Source: CALMKX01 sp036274895
Lineage (GTDB): Bacteria > Acidobacteriota > Thermoanaerobaculia > Multivoradales > SZUA-115
Direction: 5' to 3'
Assembly (NCBI GenBank): GCA_036274895.1
Contig: DASUEU010000039.1
Location: forward strand, 186,001-250,000
Length of the DNA: 64,000 nucleotides
Of the stretch, positions 43,850 to 52,552 are shown in pieces; the first letter of the stretch is position 1; each line of letters begins with the position of its first letter. Under the pieces are notes generated by a model that did not search any database, was not told where the DNA came from, and saw only the letters and a program-made list of their open reading frames with translations. The translations under genes were made by a program, and so were the position numbers.

Positions 43850-46003
43850 TCAGCGGCGCTGGAACTCGGGGGCGCCGAGGATCACCCCCACCACTTGCTC
43901 GAGGGCGCTCGGCTCGCCGGTCGCGGCGGTGCTCAGCCGGTGGCCGGCGAAGAGGCGCCCGTAGGGCGAGCTGTCCATGCCGCCCTCGCCCCGGCGCTCT
44001 TCCCGGAACAGGGCGCCGTAGGCCGAGCCGCCGCCGCTCTCCCGCTCCGAGCGCTCGGCGACCTTGCGGCTCAAGTCCGGGTCGCGGATCGCCGCGGACA
44101 GCTCCTCCGCCAGATGGTCGAGGTCCCGCTCAGGCAGCAGGCGAGGCAGGTAGAGGGCCAGGGCCTCCTCGCGCGACTCGGGCTCCCGGCCGCCGTTCAA
44201 GGCCGCGAGGTCGAGGCTCACCCCACCGATGCGGCCCGCCGCGAGGGCCAGGCCGAAGTTCATCCGGTTCAAGAGAGACCCGGTGTTGACCCACGCGTCG
44301 GCGCGGTCCGGATAGCCGGTGGGCGCCTGGTAGAGGTAGAGGGGCTGGCCCATGCGGCCGATCCACTCGACCAGGCCGGCGCCGTCGAGCACCCGCGCCC
44401 CGGTAGCGCGCACGGCCGAGACGGCCAGCTCGAAGGGGGACTTGATCTTGGCGCCTCGGTGCACGGGATGCCAAAACTCCGGCGACTCGACCAGGGTGCG
44501 CATCACGGCGGAAAGGTCCCCGTGGGTGGCGAGAAAGCGCGCTGCCAGGCGATCCACCAGGGCCGCAGGAGGCGCGTCGGCCACGAAGCGCGTGGCGAGC
44601 TTCTTCGCCAGGTGCTTCGCCGTCGCCGGGTGCAGGGCGACCAGATCGAGCACCTCGCGGCCGTCCTCGATGCCGCGGCCGGCCGCGAGCTTCCTGCCCA
44701 GCACCAGCTTCTCGCCGGCATCGTGAGCATCAGCCCGGAAGAGGAAGTCCCCCTCGACCACGAAGCCGAAGCTGCCGGCCTGCCGAGCCCGGGCCAGTCG
44801 CCGCTGGTTGCCGGCCTCCAGCATCGGCGGCACCACGCTCCAGCCGGTGAAGGCTCGCGCCACCTCCACCACGTCCTTCTGGCTGTAGCCGCCGTCCACA
44901 CCCAAGGTGTGCAGCTCGAGCAGTTCGCGGGCGTAGTTCTCGTTCAAGCCGGTCGAGCGGCGGCGCTGGCCGCCCTGTGCCCCGGCTCCCGGCGGCCCGG
45001 CGGGGCCCCTGCCGGCCCCGAGCCCGTCGGTCGTCCCAGGCTCGGGGCCGAAGCCGCCCCGGCCCCGAAGCTCCCGACCCATTCCGCCGCTGAAGCCGCC
45101 CCGGCGGCCGAAGCCTCCCTCGCCGGCCCCGCCTCGCCGCGACTGGAAGGTGGTCGGCGCCCCCTCGTTGGCTGTGGAGCGCGCGTTGTCGAGATAGAGC
45201 AGCATGGCCGGGTGGCGGGCACTGGCCCCGAGCATCGCGCCGAAGGTGCCGAGCACGTGGGGGCGGATGGCGTCCCGCTCGTAGGCCAGGACGTAGGAGC
45301 GGGCCTCGTTGTCGGTGAGCGAGACGTAGAAGTGGTTGAACCAGAAGTCGACCAGCACCTCCGCGAGCTGGTTCTCGGCGAGAACCGCCCGGTCGAGCTT
45401 CTGGCCCATCTGCTCGGCGATCAGCTCCCGCTGCGAGCGGTAGCCCTGCTCCATCCCGTAGCGCATCACGGCCCGGCGGTTCTGCCGCTGCTCGCGGCCC
45501 TGCTCGCCGCTCATGGGCTCCTCGTCGGGAGTGAGGGCCTGCTCCATCTGCTGGCGGTCCACGACGCCGGCCTGCTCGGCCTGGCGGGCCACCAGGAAGG
45601 GGTTGGGGTAGGTGCGGGCGATCTCCGGGCCGGAGAGAGTGAGGGCGTGGTAGCGGCCCAGGCGCTCGGTCAAGACCGGCTCGGGCAGGCCACCCGCCAC
45701 CTGCTGCTCGAACCAACGCTCGAGCCCCGTCGCCACCACCCGGTCGACGTCCCCGGGCCGGGGCCCGAAGGTGAAGCGGTCGAGGAGGTGCGCGGCGGCC
45801 TCGCGCTCGGTCCAGCCGGCTTCCCGCCAGGGGATCGCGAGAGTGCCGGTGGTACGCGGGGTGGACGGAGGAGGGACTTGCGGAGCCGCCGCCGTGGCAG
45901 GCTTGGCAGGAGCCGGGGCTCCGGGGCTCGCCGAGAGGACGGCCAGGGCGCCCATCGAGGCGAGCCCAGCGGCAGCGGTGACGTAGAAGCGGGCTTTGCT
46001 CAT
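43850..46003 (-). CDS. DUF1800 exported protein
   Basis: A 717-residue protein with an N-terminal export segment (about 5-27). The DUF1800 domain is clear: AAHLLDRFTFGPRPGDVDRV, WFNHFYV, a NENYARELLELHTLGVDGGYSQKDVVEVARAFTGW stretch and HLAKKLATRFV. A glycine/arginine-rich insert (GRRGGFSGGMGRELRGRGGF, near 345-365) breaks the domain. Start at the ATG at 46003, which has only a weak ribosome site. It is divergent from the DUF4442 gene by 55 bases and precedes DUF1501. Confidence 0.85.
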   Translation of the reverse strand: MSKARFYVTAAAGLASMGALAVLSASPGAPAPAKPATAAAPQVPPPSTPRTTGTLAIPWREAGWTEREAAAHLLDRFTFGPRPGDVDRVVATGLERWFEQQVAGGLPEPVLTERLGRYHALTLSGPEIARTYPNPFLVARQAEQAGVVDRQQMEQALTPDEEPMSGEQGREQRQNRRAVMRYGMEQGYRSQRELIAEQMGQKLDRAVLAENQLAEVLVDFWFNHFYVSLTDNEARSYVLAYERDAIRPHVLGTFGAMLGASARHPAMLLYLDNARSTANEGAPTTFQSRRGGAGEGGFGRRGGFSGGMGRELRGRGGFGPEPGTTDGLGAGRGPAGPPGAGAQGGQRRRSTGLNENYARELLELHTLGVDGGYSQKDVVEVARAFTGWSVVPPMLEAGNQRRLARARQAGSFGFVVEGDFLFRADAHDAGEKLVLGRKLAAGRGIEDGREVLDLVALHPATAKHLAKKLATRFVADAPPAALVDRLAARFLATHGDLSAVMRTLVESPEFWHPVHRGAKIKSPFELAVSAVRATGARVLDGAGLVEWIGRMGQPLYLYQAPTGYPDRADAWVNTGSLLNRMNFGLALAAGRIGGVSLDLAALNGGREPESREEALALYLPRLLPERDLDHLAEELSAAIRDPDLSRKVAERSERESGGGSAYGALFREERRGEGGMDSSPYGRLFAGHRLSTAATGEPSALEQVVGVILGAPEFQRR

Positions 46004-46058
46004 CTTGGGCTGTGCAACAATCCGCCGGCCGCTTTCCTGCGCCCGCCCCGTCCCCGAG

Positions 46059-46538
46059 ATGGCCAAGCCCGCCACCGCCGCCCCGCCCAGCCGACGCCGC
46101 CAGCGCTGGATGCTCCGGCTGATCAACTTCTTCCCGGCGTTCCTGGGAGCCGGCATCCGGGTCCGGCGCCTCGACGTCGAGGCCGGCGTGGTCGAGGTCG
46201 AGATGGGCCTCCACCTCTGGAACCGCAACTACCTGGGCACCCAGTTTGGCGGCTCCCTCTACTCAATGTGCGATCCGTTCTACGTGCTGATTCTCGCCGA
46301 ACGCCTCGGCCCCGGCTACGTGGTGTGGGACAAGGCAGCTACCATCCGCTTCCGCCGCCCCGGCCGGGGCCGGGTCCACGCCCGTTTCGAGGTCTCTGCC
46401 GAGCAGATCGAAGCGATCCGCCACCAGGCCGACACCGAGCCCAAGGTCGAGCCCGTGCTCACCGCCCAGGTGCTCGACGAGGCCGGCGAGGTGGTGGCGG
46501 AGGTGGAGAAGGTGCTGTACGTGAGGAAGAAGGCGTAG
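46059..46538 (+). CDS. DUF4442 hot-dog-fold thioesterase-like protein
   Basis: A 159-residue protein of the DUF4442 group, which adopts the hot-dog fold of acyl-CoA thioesterases. Markers are LWNRNYLGTQFGGSLYSMCDPFYVLIL near 56-82 and a conserved WDKAATIRFRRPGRG. An ATG at 46059 is the likely start; an in-frame upstream ATG overlaps the divergent DUF1800 gene. It has no signal peptide and probably acts in lipid or acyl-CoA metabolism. Confidence 0.75.
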   Translation: MAKPATAAPPSRRRQRWMLRLINFFPAFLGAGIRVRRLDVEAGVVEVEMGLHLWNRNYLGTQFGGSLYSMCDPFYVLILAERLGPGYVVWDKAATIRFRRPGRGRVHARFEVSAEQIEAIRHQADTEPKVEPVLTAQVLDEAGEVVAEVEKVLYVRKKA

Positions 46539-46612
46539 CGATCCGTCTCTTCTAGCAGGGACCTTCACGGTCCCTCGGCCAACCGCTCTCCACGTTGTCA
46601 AAGGAGCACGTC

Positions 46613-47422
46613 ATGCGGACTCGAGTCCTCCTCGCCGGGTTCTTCGGGATCTTGACTCTGTTCTCTGCATCGTCGGCTGCGGCCGCGATCCTGAGGACCG
46701 CTGATGGTACCGAGATCACCGGTGAGCTAGCAGCCGAGAGTTTCCAGCTAGAGACCGACGCGGGCCCTGTCGAAGTGCCGCTGGCGGCGATCCTCCAGGC
46801 GAAGCGGGCAGGGGATCGATTTGAGATCCTCCTGGCTGACGGCACCAAGCTGCTCGGAACCATCACCGAGGAGTCCGTCAAGATCAAGGAGGGTCTGATC
46901 CTCAAAGCCATTCCCACGGCACAGATCGAGATCCTGATGTTCACCCCTCCCGGCTTCCCTCTGGGCTCCCTGAAGTCCAACTACTTTCCCGTCGCCCTCT
47001 ACAAGGGCAAGGAGCTGGTGACGGCCTGCCCGATCCGGCTGGAGATCGACGTCACCAAGGCCCTCCGAGCCGGTAAGGGCGAACAGTCAGCGATCGCCAG
47101 AACGGGCTTTTTCACCTGTGATTCGCTGTCGATCGTCACCTTGAGCGTCTCGCTCGACCGCGGGAAGAGATCGGCGAGGGTGACCTTCAGCGGCACGATT
47201 CGCGTGCTCGAGTCTTCCGACAAATGGGCGCAGATCAACGCCGAGCTGCTCGCCGGTGGCAAGGCGCTGGTGCGTCCCCAAGGGGCACGCATCGACGCCG
47301 AGGAGAAGAAGGGGACTCCCTTCAAGCTGTCGCTGGAGGTGCCGACTGCAACTCTCGACGCTGTCCTGGCCGAAGCGGAAGGGGTACTGGCTCGAATCAG
47401 CGTCGAAGTGTCCCGGAACTGA
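46613..47422 (+). CDS. exported protein of unknown function
   Basis: A 269-residue protein with a clear signal peptide (first 21 residues, ending AAAA). The mature N-terminus has two repeats of an RTADGTEITGEL / LADGTKLLGTI form that resemble small beta-barrel (Sm-like) strands. The C-terminal half is beta-rich without known motifs. AAGGAG lies six bases before the ATG. I do not recognise a family. Confidence 0.6.
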   Translation: MRTRVLLAGFFGILTLFSASSAAAAILRTADGTEITGELAAESFQLETDAGPVEVPLAAILQAKRAGDRFEILLADGTKLLGTITEESVKIKEGLILKAIPTAQIEILMFTPPGFPLGSLKSNYFPVALYKGKELVTACPIRLEIDVTKALRAGKGEQSAIARTGFFTCDSLSIVTLSVSLDRGKRSARVTFSGTIRVLESSDKWAQINAELLAGGKALVRPQGARIDAEEKKGTPFKLSLEVPTATLDAVLAEAEGVLARISVEVSRN

Positions 47423-47431
47423 CCGCGGGTA

Positions 47432-47452
47432 GCGGCCGCACGGGCCGCCGGG
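47432..47452. repeat. left copy of a 21-bp direct repeat around a toxin-antitoxin pair
   Basis: GCGGCCGCACGGGCCGCCGGG, preceded by a TAGC context. It is identical to 48338-48358 and is itself an imperfect palindrome. Confidence 0.8.
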
Positions 47453-47478
47453 ATCCTCTCCGCAGCCTCAGGGTCGCC

Positions 47479-47994
47479 TTAGCACTCTCCCAGATCGCGC
47501 ATCCTCTGCCGCACGTAGGCGCGAAAGGGCGGACTGAGATGCAGGGTGCTCACGGTGAGCAAACGCTCAACCTCCTGGCGCACCTCATCCAGGCTCGAGC
47601 CCCCGTGGCGAAACCGCCGGAGCAAGATCCCGAAGGTGCCGACCACCACGCCGCCAGAGCTTTCCACCTCCCGACGCAGGGCCAAGTCGTCCGTGAGAAC
47701 GGGAGCAAGGAAGTTGTGGTCGCGGGCCAGAGCTAGAACCTGACGATCGGTCGGCTGAAGAGCCTGCGCGCCCTCGTACCGTGCGGTGCTCTGGCTCACC
47801 CCTGGCGAGTTCAGGTTCGGTTCGGGCCTCTGAAGGCGAAGGCCTCTGAGGGCCTCTCCTGGCACTCCGAGCCGGGCGGCTTCACCGGCAACTCCCTCTG
47901 GCAGCAACAGAACATCGAAGACGAAGAGCGCGTCGAGGCTGCCGATCTCATAGAGGTGGAGCAAGGGTCCGGTATCGCAGATCGCCTCAGCCAC
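47479..47994 (-). CDS. PIN-domain toxin-like protein (DUF3368 type)
   Basis: A 171-residue protein. The opening AEAICDTGPLLHLYEIGSLD is the PIN-domain start of DUF3368 proteins with D8. The later FLAPVLTDDLALRREVESSGG supplies an acidic pair, and the C-terminal HLSPPFRAYVRQRMRDLGE is typical of the group. It is probably a nuclease toxin. The GTG start at 47994 overlaps the stop of the upstream antitoxin gene by eight bases. Confidence 0.75.
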   Translation of the reverse strand: MAEAICDTGPLLHLYEIGSLDALFVFDVLLLPEGVAGEAARLGVPGEALRGLRLQRPEPNLNSPGVSQSTARYEGAQALQPTDRQVLALARDHNFLAPVLTDDLALRREVESSGGVVVGTFGILLRRFRHGGSSLDEVRQEVERLLTVSTLHLSPPFRAYVRQRMRDLGEC

Positions 47995-48235
47995 CCGCCA
48001 AGCCCCACTCGAAGTCGCGGTCGATGGCTTGACGCTGTACGTCCACCCGAGCCACGACAGCCTCTCCAAGCTCGTGAACCACATCCTGGCGAGAGAGTTC
48101 GCCAGCCAGATAGCCCTCGATCAGTGCCTCGCGGTAAAGCGCCTGGACTCCGGCATCGAGAGCTTGAGCAGCCAGAGTCGCCTGATCCTGACCGCGAACG
48201 CCCGAGAGATAAGTGAGCTTCTCAGCGATGGTCAT
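47987..48235 (-). CDS. putative antitoxin, UPF0175-like
   Basis: An 82-residue helical protein (MTIAEKLTYLSGVRG, then ALDAGVQALYREALIEGYLAGELSRQDVVHELG). The ALYREALIEGYLAGELSRQDV stretch is like the helix-turn-helix of UPF0175 antitoxins. Those are the usual partners of DUF3368 toxins. The ATG at 48235 has no strong ribosome site. It overlaps the toxin start. Confidence 0.65.
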   Translation of the reverse strand: MTIAEKLTYLSGVRGQDQATLAAQALDAGVQALYREALIEGYLAGELSRQDVVHELGEAVVARVDVQRQAIDRDFEWGLAGG

Positions 48236-48337
48236 CACTGAGAATGGTAGCACCGTAGTGACGCTGCGATGGCACGGTAGCATCGAGAGCTTCTCCACGT
48301 CCACCGCGTCTTCGGACCGGGCCACGGGGAGGGCTGG

Positions 48338-48358
48338 GCGGCCGCACGGGCCGCCGGG
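48338..48358. repeat. right copy of the 21-bp direct repeat
   Basis: Identical to 47432-47452. The two copies enclose exactly the toxin-antitoxin module and its promoter region. Confidence 0.8.
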
Positions 48359-48369
48359 GGTCAGCTGGC

Positions 48370-48591
48370 TCAGCTGAAGCCGGTGCCGCAGGCGGGGGCG
48401 CCGCAGCCTGGAGCTGTGCCGGACGAAGCGCTGATGCCGGAGGTGGAACGGGCGGCGAAGGAGGAGAGCTGCTTTTCCGGGGCGGGCTCACTGCAGCGTG
48501 GGCACTCGAGGCCCTCGCCTCCCTCCCCCATGCGCTGCAGGATCTCGAAGCGATGGCCGCAGGCGCGGCAGCGGTACTCGTAGACGGGCAT
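48370..48591 (-). CDS. FmdB-family zinc-ribbon protein
   Basis: A 73-residue protein with the FmdB regulator domain: MPVYEYRCRACGHRFEILQR, then GLECPRCSEPAPEKQLSSF. Two CxxC pairs (C8/C11 and C30/C33) bind zinc. The low-complexity tail ends in CGAPACGTGFS with extra cysteines. Such small proteins are widespread; a role in transcription is proposed but not shown. Confidence 0.9.
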   Translation of the reverse strand: MPVYEYRCRACGHRFEILQRMGEGGEGLECPRCSEPAPEKQLSSFAARSTSGISASSGTAPGCGAPACGTGFS

Positions 48592-48673
48592 GAACGACCT
48601 CCGGCCCAGGGGGTGCGCGGGCCTCCCTCGGTGAAACCCAACCGGAGAGGCCCGGATTCCCGCCGGATCGGCC

Positions 48674-49279
48674 CTACCTCATGAACTTGGCGAACTCGCT
48701 CGCCATGTTCTCGGCGGCGTACTCGACGTTGCTGCCGTGAACCTGGTTGCGGATCAGCACCAGGTTCTCGCCGGTGGCCTTGACCTTGAGCCGCAGCTCG
48801 ATCTCGACGAAGGGGTCGAGGTGCGTGAAGTAGATGTAGGTCGAGTCCTCCTTGCAGTCGACGATCGCCATCGAGAGCTCGAGGGCGCCCTTCTCGGAGA
48901 TCGTCAGGCCCAGGGCCTCCATGGCCTGGGCGAAGGCGTCGCGGGTCTCGTCCGGAAGGTCGCGGGGGATCACGCCGGCCAAGTTCTGCACCTTGGCGAT
49001 CGAGACGCTCTTGTACGAGGCGAGGTCGAAGTCGAGCTTCTTCGGCTTGTCCACCTTGCCGGAGGTCTTGACCCAGCCCCAGTCGAAGTCCTCGCCGTTG
49101 CGCTCGATGTCGTTGACCATGATGCGGTAGTCGTCGTCCTTCAGGAACTTGCCGACCACCTCGTCGTCATCGGTGTAGTCGTCGCTCTTGATGAAGGTGT
49201 CTCGGCCTGCCCAAGCCGCCGGGGTCACGGCGAGTCCGAGCAGGAGCATCCAGGTGATCGCGATCATTGCTTTCTTCAT
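48674..49279 (-). CDS. exported protein of unknown function
   Basis: A 201-residue protein with a signal peptide (first 24 residues, ending AWA). The mature part begins with an acidic stretch (GRDTFIKSDDYTDDDEVVGKF) and then resembles the lipoprotein-like DUF3313/DUF4410 fold (YKSVSIAKVQNLAGVIPRDLPDE, FAQAMEALGLTISEKGALELSMAIVDC). The resemblance is weak. GGAGACCCCC precedes the ATG. Confidence 0.55.
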   Translation of the reverse strand: MKKAMIAITWMLLLGLAVTPAAWAGRDTFIKSDDYTDDDEVVGKFLKDDDYRIMVNDIERNGEDFDWGWVKTSGKVDKPKKLDFDLASYKSVSIAKVQNLAGVIPRDLPDETRDAFAQAMEALGLTISEKGALELSMAIVDCKEDSTYIYFTHLDPFVEIELRLKVKATGENLVLIRNQVHGSNVEYAAENMASEFAKFMR

Positions 49280-49405
49280 GGGGGTCTCCCTCTTGATGGG
49301 CGGAAGCATGCGGTGCCGCGCTCTCCGGTGAGCCGGAGAGGGGAGCCGCGCTGTTTCGCAGTTCCTCGATCCTAATACGAATCGTGGCGCCGGAGGGGAC
49401 ACACC

Positions 49406-50356
49406 TCACACCAGCGAGACGCTGAGCGAGAGGCCGCGGACGAAGGCCTCGACCTCGGCCATGCTCGAAGCCACGACCAGTCGGGGGTGACTCGCGAGGC
49501 TCAGACGGTGGGCCTGGCGCCCCCCCACCAGCAGAGTGCCCTGGACCCGCTCCGCCACGGCCAGGGCGGCGAGAACCTCGACGCGAAGGGGTTCGGGATC
49601 CTCGCTCGAGCTGACGCTCAGCCACAGCAGGCGAGCCCCCAGGGCCACGACCGCTTCGTCGAGGGCAGGGGCCGGGGTGTTGGCACCCAGATTGGTGGCG
49701 TCCACGGCCAGGCTGCGCAGCACCACCGCCACAGCCAGGGTGGGGAGCATGTAGGGGTCTCCCGAGGGCGCCCCCCCCACGGCCACGGGACCGCCGCCGG
49801 GCACCGGGGGCAGGAGGGCGCGCAGCTGATGGAGGGAGGAAAGAGCGATGTCCGTGGCTCGGTGCTCGAAGAAGATGCCTGCGGGCGAGTGCTTCCACTC
49901 CTCACCCAGCCGATCCATCGCCGCCTTGAGCGGGCCGTCGACGATCTGCGCCACCGAGCGCCCTTCCAGGTACCACGAGAGCACCAGCCCGCGCGCCTTC
50001 TGGGCCTCGCCGCCGCGCAGGAAATGGAACAGGGCCTGGCCCTCTTGGTCGGCCGCCGGCAGGGCGTTGCCCAGTCTCTCGAGGTCAGCGAGGCCGAGGA
50101 TCTCCGGCCGCACCACTCTCAGGTTGGCTGCGCGAACGAAACGGATGACCTCTTCGAAGGGAATGCGGCGGTGGCCACCGACCGTCCGGATGGCCCGGAC
50201 GGTGCCATCGTCGGCCCAGCGCTTGATCGAGGACTCGCTGACCCCAACGGCCTCAGCCAGCTCACGCGTGGAGAGAACCTGCTTGTGAAGTTCCAGAGAG
50301 ATGTCCTCCCAAGGAGCCGGAGCTGAACGGTTCGGTCGATTCTCTCCCGGCTCCAC
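49406..50356 (-). CDS. MerR-type regulator with B12-binding-like domain (LitR/CarH type)
   Basis: A 316-residue regulator. The N-terminal MerR helix-turn-helix is LSTRELAEAVGVSESSIKRWADDG, at about 28-51, followed by GGHRRIPFEEVIRFVR. A helical cobalamin domain (about 90-175) contains GIFFEHRATDI, where the usual W...EH motif has F in place of W. The Rossmann-like part (about 185-316) has GDPYMLPTLAVAVVLRS where CarH/LitR has a D-x-H motif, so the lower cobalamin ligand histidine is replaced. It is divergent from folE. I infer control of folE, perhaps in light or stress response. The start is a GTG. Confidence 0.72.
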   Translation of the reverse strand: MEPGENRPNRSAPAPWEDISLELHKQVLSTRELAEAVGVSESSIKRWADDGTVRAIRTVGGHRRIPFEEVIRFVRAANLRVVRPEILGLADLERLGNALPAADQEGQALFHFLRGGEAQKARGLVLSWYLEGRSVAQIVDGPLKAAMDRLGEEWKHSPAGIFFEHRATDIALSSLHQLRALLPPVPGGGPVAVGGAPSGDPYMLPTLAVAVVLRSLAVDATNLGANTPAPALDEAVVALGARLLWLSVSSSEDPEPLRVEVLAALAVAERVQGTLLVGGRQAHRLSLASHPRLVVASSMAEVEAFVRGLSLSVSLV

Positions 50357-50429
50357 GAACGGCCAGAAGTATGCCCGATCGCCACGGACCAGGCAAGCTG
50401 CCTCGCTCCAGGAAAGTGGAGAAGGGGAC

Positions 50430-50457
50430 TTGACAACCGACCATCAATGCCTAGAAT
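50430..50457 (+). promoter_or_regulatory. sigma-70-like promoter of folE
   Basis: TTGACA at 50430-50435 is a perfect -35 box, and TAGAAT at 50452-50457 a five-of-six -10 box, 16 bases apart. Transcription would start near 50464, at the GTG proposed as the folE start, so the mRNA may be leaderless. Confidence 0.7.
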
Positions 50458-50464
50458 GGACGTT

Positions 50465-51208
50465 GTGAGTGATTTGGACGAAAAAACGGCCAGTCCTATT
50501 CCCGGCACCGAGCTTCCGCGTCGCCCCTTCGACCTGACTCGGCTCCAGCGGGGCGTACGAGAGATCTTGCTCGCCCTCGGAGAGGATCCGGACCGCGCCG
50601 GCCTCCAGGAGACCCCCGCGAGGGTGGCTCGGGCCTATTCAGAGATCTTCCAGGGTCTGCTGGAAGACCCGGCCCGCCACCTCGCCCGCACCTTCGAGCA
50701 GGACTCGGAAGACCTGGTCTGCCTCAAGGACATCGAGTTCATGAGCGTCTGCGAGCACCACCTCCTGCCGGTGATCGGGCGGGCCCACGTGGCCTACCTG
50801 CCAGCGGAGCGCCGGGTGGTGGGGCTGTCGAAGCTCGCTCGCACCGTCGACGTCTACGCTCGGCGCCCCCAGCTCCAGGAGAGACTGACCGCCCAGGTGG
50901 CCGACGCCCTGATGGAGCACCTCGACCCCCACGGTGTCGTCGTGGTGGTCGAGGCCGAGCACCTGTGCATGACCATGCGCGGCGTCAAGAAGTACCAACC
51001 GCAGATGAGAACCACCGCCTACCGCGGCCTCTATGACGTCGATCCCGCCGCGCGCGCCGAGGTGCTCGGCCTGCTCGGCGTCGGCACCGCCGCCGGCAGC
51101 GCCAACCCCCATCCTCAACCGGCAACGCCGGCTTCACCAGGTCCGACCCTGATCCCCTGGAAGGCACCGAACGGCGGGCATCGCCCGGAGGGTGCCACCA
51201 CGCGATGA
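50465..51208 (+). CDS. folE: GTP cyclohydrolase I
   Basis: A 247-residue enzyme that converts GTP to dihydroneopterin triphosphate, the first step of folate and pterin synthesis. Motifs are FMSVCEHHLLPVIGRAHVAYLP with zinc ligands C and H, and VVVEAEHLCMTMRGVKK. The core is about 190 residues; a proline-rich tail of about 40 residues is extra. An ATG at 50447 is in frame but lies between the -35 and -10 boxes, so I take the GTG at 50465. A B12-type regulator is divergent. Confidence 0.93.
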   Translation: MSDLDEKTASPIPGTELPRRPFDLTRLQRGVREILLALGEDPDRAGLQETPARVARAYSEIFQGLLEDPARHLARTFEQDSEDLVCLKDIEFMSVCEHHLLPVIGRAHVAYLPAERRVVGLSKLARTVDVYARRPQLQERLTAQVADALMEHLDPHGVVVVVEAEHLCMTMRGVKKYQPQMRTTAYRGLYDVDPAARAEVLGLLGVGTAAGSANPHPQPATPASPGPTLIPWKAPNGGHRPEGATTR

Positions 51209-51432
51209 GCTCCCGCTCCCGTTCCACCTCGCCAGCTGCTCACACCGCGGGGGCCCTCGGCCATTCTGCCCCATCTTCTCGCCAGAGCCCTTTCTCCACT
51301 CCTGCCCCGGCCCCTTCCACTCTTCGCTCTGGAGTCCCGCAAGGACGAGGGAGCGCACTTCCCTCGGCCGGGGGTCCTCGCGACCCCTTCGCTCGCCCTT
51401 CGACGTTCCTCCGCGGACGTTCCTCGAGTCAG

Positions 51433-51469
51433 CCGGCCCCGCGCTCGGTCGCGGGGCCGGCCTTTTTCT
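51433..51469 (+). terminator. strong intrinsic terminator
   Basis: GCCGGCCCCGCG and CGCGGGGCCGGC form a perfect 12-bp stem with loop CTCGGT, followed by CTTTTTC. It is 224 bases beyond folE. The intervening 51209-51432 is pyrimidine-rich and carries no gene I can support; it could be a long 3' leader or a small RNA ending at this terminator. Confidence 0.92.
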
Positions 51470-51486
51470 AGCCCGCGGCTCCCCGC

Positions 51487-52449
51487 TTACGAGTCCAGCT
51501 TCACCGGCAGTGCGTGCTGCTCGCCCCACATCTTCTCGCCCGCTTCGACACGGATCGAAAGCCGGTTGCTGCGCGCCGGCAGCGGGCAGGTGGCGTAGGG
51601 CGTGAAGACGCACGGAGGGTTGTACGCCTTGTTGAAGTCCACTACCACCCGGCCGTCCCTGGTCGGAGCGTCGATGGCGAGAAAGCGCCCGCCGCCGTAG
51701 GTCTCCTTGCCGTTGGTGGAGTCTCCGAAGACCAGGAACAGCTCCGAGCCCGGATCTCCGCTGGGCTCCAGGCGATGGGTCTTGCCGTCACGCTCGAAGA
51801 CGATGGCGCCCGGGCAGGTGTCCTGTTCCGTGGTTCCCAGGATGGTGGGGATCTGGAGGGTCCTCGGCGGGTCGTAGGGCTCGAAGCGGGCCTCGATGCG
51901 CCAGTCGAGGCTCACCGGGAAGCTGTCGATGCCGGCGAAGTGGGCGAGCACCGGGCTGTCCCGGTCCTTGAGGCGGATCCCGACCTTGTCACCGCGATGG
52001 ATCACGAAGAAGGACAGGCTCCCCACGGCGAGCTTGGTCGAGTCCTTCCGGCCCTCGGGTACCAGCTCGAGCGTGGTGACCTCCTTGCCACCCTGAGCGA
52101 GCCCGGATCCGGGCTCGGCCCGCACCGTCACGGTCTCGCCGGCTCGGGTGAAGACCCCCAGACGTGGTGGGGCGTTCGCCGGGAACACAACCTGATTGCC
52201 GGGGTCGCTGCCGAAGGAGCTCTCTCCCTCCTCCAGCCAGTAGAGGCCGGCGAGCGTCAACCAGCCGTCCGGCTTGCGCAGGGCGAGCTCCCTCTCGGTG
52301 CGCCAGCTCTCGACCTCGGCCCGGTGGACGATCGGGTCGAGGGGAGGTAGCTCTTTCTCCCGGGCGCAGCCCGCCAGCACGGCAGCCCCCGCGATCAAGG
52401 CCAGAGAGCAGGAGGGGAGGAGGCTTCGCATGGTAGCGAGGGTCTTCAT
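51487..52449 (-). CDS. DUF1684 lipoprotein
   Basis: A 320-residue exported lipoprotein (lipobox LAGC, C28). The DUF1684 signatures are all there: PDGWLTLAGLYWLEEGESSFGSDP, DRDSPVLAHFAG, TNGKETYGGGRFLAI and DFNKAYNPPCVFTPYATCPLP. The function of this family is unknown. Start at 52449; a second ATG seven codons in is possible. It lies convergent with folE across the terminator. Confidence 0.9.
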   Translation of the reverse strand: MKTLATMRSLLPSCSLALIAGAAVLAGCAREKELPPLDPIVHRAEVESWRTERELALRKPDGWLTLAGLYWLEEGESSFGSDPGNQVVFPANAPPRLGVFTRAGETVTVRAEPGSGLAQGGKEVTTLELVPEGRKDSTKLAVGSLSFFVIHRGDKVGIRLKDRDSPVLAHFAGIDSFPVSLDWRIEARFEPYDPPRTLQIPTILGTTEQDTCPGAIVFERDGKTHRLEPSGDPGSELFLVFGDSTNGKETYGGGRFLAIDAPTRDGRVVVDFNKAYNPPCVFTPYATCPLPARSNRLSIRVEAGEKMWGEQHALPVKLDS

Positions 52450-52552
52450 ATTGGGGAGATTCTAGCTCGGCGACCCACGGCGCCCGGCTTTGCGTAGAAT
52501 CCCCCATCGCTTTCCAGCCCAACGGGCTCAGAGCCCAGGGAGGTCACCGCGC

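Noticed and set aside
42971..46555. A 1194-residue open frame on the plus strand
   Set aside because: It runs antisense to the DUF1501 and DUF1800 genes; composition is GC shadow.
50447..50464. ATG at 50447 as the folE start
   Set aside because: It lies between a perfect -35 box and a good -10 box, so it would precede the transcript.
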